This document shows positions 12,519-13,991 of a DNA stretch of 13,991 nucleotides, piece after piece. The translations under genes and the position numbers were made by a program. Positions within the stretch are counted from its first letter, which is position 1; every line of letters starts with the position of its first letter. The notes beneath the pieces are model-generated. The model was not told the DNA's origin, ran no database searches, and saw only the letters and a program-made list of their open reading frames with translations. The stretch comes from Simkania negevensis (lineage in GTDB: Bacteria; Chlamydiota; Chlamydiia; Chlamydiales; JAFITR01): contig JAFITR010000026.1 of NCBI GenBank assembly GCA_017116025.1, positions 1-13,991 on the forward strand. The letters are read 5' to 3'.

Positions 12519-13814
12519 GTGCCAAAGATAGAGTCGATCTATGCGTATGAGATCTTGGATTCCAGAGGAATGCCTACTGTAAGGGTTGTCGTCAAAGCAG
12601 ATAATGGCGTAGCAGGCGAAGCTTCAGTGCCTTCTGGAGCGTCAACAGGGGAACACGAAGCGCTTGAGCTGCGCGATGGCGATCCTAAACGCTACGGCGG
12701 CAAGGGCGTCCTCAAGGCAATCGACAACATCCACGGCCCCATTTCACGCCTTGTGATCGGACAAGATGTCTTGGAACAGACATTGATCGACCAGATGCTC
12801 ATCGAAGCAGACGGCACGCCCACAAAGTCGCAGTTTGGCGCCAATGCCATCTTGGGAGTATCACTCGCTGTTGCACGCTGCGCTGCTGCCAGCCTCAATA
12901 TTCCCCTATACCGCTATATCGGCGGCTGCCATGCACATACACTCCCCTGCCCAATGATGAACATCGTCAACGGAGGGGCTCATGCCGACAACTCGCTAGA
13001 GTTTCAGGAGTTCATGATTCGCCCAAAAAAGGCTGCGACCTTTAGAGAAGCACTCCGATGGGGGTCAGAGATCTTCCAAACGCTGAAGAAGCTGCTCAAA
13101 GAAAAGGGTCACTCAACCTCTGTAGGTGACGAAGGAGGATTTGCTCCTAACCTCTCCTCTAACGAAGAAGCAATCGAATGCATTCTGCAAGCGATAGAAA
13201 AAGCAGGATACCGCCCTGGTGAAGAGGTAACGATCGCTCTCGACTGTGCCGCATCAGAGTTCTTTGACAAGAGTTCAAAACTCTACATCGAGAAGAAAAA
13301 GAAACGGCTGAATATGGACTATGCAAAAAAATCTTCCGAAGAACAGGTAGAAGAATTTGCAATGCTGTGTAACAAATACCCCATCGACTCGATCGAGGAT
13401 GGACTCGACGAAAACGACTGGGAGGGATGGAAGCTACTAACAGAGAAACTCGGCAGCAAGGTGCAGATTGTCGGCGACGATCTCTTCGTTACCAATACGA
13501 AATACCTGCAAAAAGGCATCGACATGAGCGTGGCAAACTCCATCCTGATCAAAGTCAACCAGATCGGCACGCTGACAGAAACCCTCGAAGCAATCCAACT
13601 CGCACACAGAAACAAATACACAACAGTGATATCCCACCGCTCAGGAGAGACCGAAGACCCCATCATCAGCGATATCGCCGTCGCTGCCAACACAGGACAG
13701 ATCAAAACAGGCTCGCTCTCGCGCTCCGACAGAACAAGCAAGTACAACCGCCTCCTCATGATCGAACACGAGCTCGGACGACAAGCGCTCTACCAAGACA
13801 GCAATCAGAGATAG
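12519..13814 (+). CDS. eno: Enolase (phosphopyruvate hydratase)
   Basis: Cytoplasmic glycolytic enzyme that turns 2-phosphoglycerate into phosphoenolpyruvate, with magnesium; 431 residues, normal for bacteria. The active site is complete: the SGAST loop (39-43), the general acid E205 in GDEGG, metal ligands D242, E293 and D320, the catalytic base K345 in the signature ILIKVNQIGTLTET (342-355), and H373 in SHRSGETED. Starts with GTG behind a strong AAAGGAGG, and MPKIESIYAYEILDSRG is the expected N-terminus. It has its own promoter divergent from rsgA and a hairpin right after the stop, so it is probably a single-gene unit. The 3' half is visibly more C-rich at third positions than the 5' accessory genes of the window. 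Confidence 0.97.
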   Translation: MPKIESIYAYEILDSRGMPTVRVVVKADNGVAGEASVPSGASTGEHEALELRDGDPKRYGGKGVLKAIDNIHGPISRLVIGQDVLEQTLIDQMLIEADGTPTKSQFGANAILGVSLAVARCAAASLNIPLYRYIGGCHAHTLPCPMMNIVNGGAHADNSLEFQEFMIRPKKAATFREALRWGSEIFQTLKKLLKEKGHSTSVGDEGGFAPNLSSNEEAIECILQAIEKAGYRPGEEVTIALDCAASEFFDKSSKLYIEKKKKRLNMDYAKKSSEEQVEEFAMLCNKYPIDSIEDGLDENDWEGWKLLTEKLGSKVQIVGDDLFVTNTKYLQKGIDMSVANSILIKVNQIGTLTETLEAIQLAHRNKYTTVISHRSGETEDPIISDIAVAANTGQIKTGSLSRSDRTSKYNRLLMIEHELGRQALYQDSNQR

Positions 13815-13865
13815 GGAGCAGGAACAAAAAGGGAGGCAGCCTTGGCTGCCCCTGCTCTCCTCTTT
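13815..13865 (+). terminator. Two-tier hairpin after eno, possible bidirectional terminator
   Basis: An inner perfect stem GGCAGCC (13835-13841) with GGCTGCC (13844-13850) and an outer stem GAGCAGG (13816-13822) with CCTGCTC (13851-13857), starting right after the eno stop. Only a broken pyrimidine stretch TCCTCTTTC follows on this strand. A run of five A at 13826-13830 would be T on the other strand. It lies between two convergent genes, so it could serve both. Confidence 0.6.
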
Positions 13866-13991
13866 CTAGTGGCCTTTAGCAGCCATGGGTATGTTGACGA
13901 TAGGCCGCACAGAAGATGCGCTCTTTGCTTTCTCTGCTTCCCATAAATCGTAGCCATTTTGCAAATTCAACCAGAACTAGCGAGCTGAAGG
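13866..13991 (-). pseudogene. C-terminal end of a HigA-like antitoxin with an in-frame stop (partial)
   Basis: On the minus strand, reading in from the right edge, the frame ends at TAG (13868-13866). It encodes 36 residues starting FWLNLQNGYDLWEAEKAK. FWLNLQ-x-x-YDLW is the typical C-terminal stretch of HigA/VapI-type Xre-family antitoxins, where it follows the helix-turn-helix. Directly before FW the codon is TAG (13979-13977), where relatives usually have an acidic or other residue. The four codons before it read PSAR, which also suits the family. So the gene looks interrupted by a stop, but only 11 bases upstream of the stop are visible and the rest of the gene is outside the window. An alternative frame on this strand, open to the edge and ending at TAA 13876, gives no recognisable protein. 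Confidence 0.5.

Noticed and set aside
13319..13879. Frames antisense to, or out of frame with, the end of eno
   Set aside because: Shadows of eno, with low-complexity Arg/His or Ser-rich translations.

Overview
The window looks like a chromosomal stretch from a member of the Chlamydiota, probably an amoeba-associated or 'environmental' chlamydia rather than Chlamydia itself. The main evidence is the alaS-mfd pair on one strand: the same neighbour pair is known in Chlamydia trachomatis, and the AlaS N-terminal half reads closely like the chlamydial family. Accessory genes (toxin-antitoxin modules, a RAYT-type transposase, a putative effector) fit the larger genomes of environmental chlamydiae. 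This placement is inference; no rRNA gene or other taxonomic marker is present.

Layout from left to right. Positions 1-68 hold a strong intrinsic terminator of a gene lying left of the window. A family-2 glycosyltransferase (231-1091, +) follows, then a 552-residue protein of unknown function with a Ser/Pro-rich linker (1161-2819, +), a candidate secreted effector. Convergent to it is a two-gene MntA-HepT toxin-antitoxin operon (2821-3637, -) with all catalytic motifs intact. Positions 3691-4485 are a compact mobile or repeat unit: a 150-residue IS200-like HUH transposase of the RAYT type between two 105-bp, nearly identical inverted arms (103/105), with small hairpin repeats further out.

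The core housekeeping block runs on the minus strand in the order rsgA, alaS, mfd, and a DUF2165 membrane protein. alaS, mfd and DUF2165 are separated by 25-29 bp and are probably cotranscribed. Between rsgA and alaS lies an unusual structured region. It has two 55-bp inverted arms (54/55 identical), and between and beside them an internally deleted duplicate of the alaS 5' end. A short reading frame from this duplicate runs into the alaS start region. eno (12519-13814, +) diverges from rsgA across an 82-bp gap that carries a plausible promoter for each direction. eno ends in a two-tier hairpin. Convergent to it, at the right edge, is the C-terminal end of a HigA-like antitoxin that shows an in-frame stop in the visible part.

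Functionally the conserved genes cover transcription-coupled repair (mfd), alanine charging (alaS), small-subunit maturation (rsgA) and glycolysis (eno). The accessory part (1-4600, 11080-11320, right edge) carries toxin-antitoxin genes and repeats. The most interesting items are the RAYT unit with its long inverted arms and the palindromic, partly duplicated alaS leader. Nothing in the window clearly amounts to a wholly new system.
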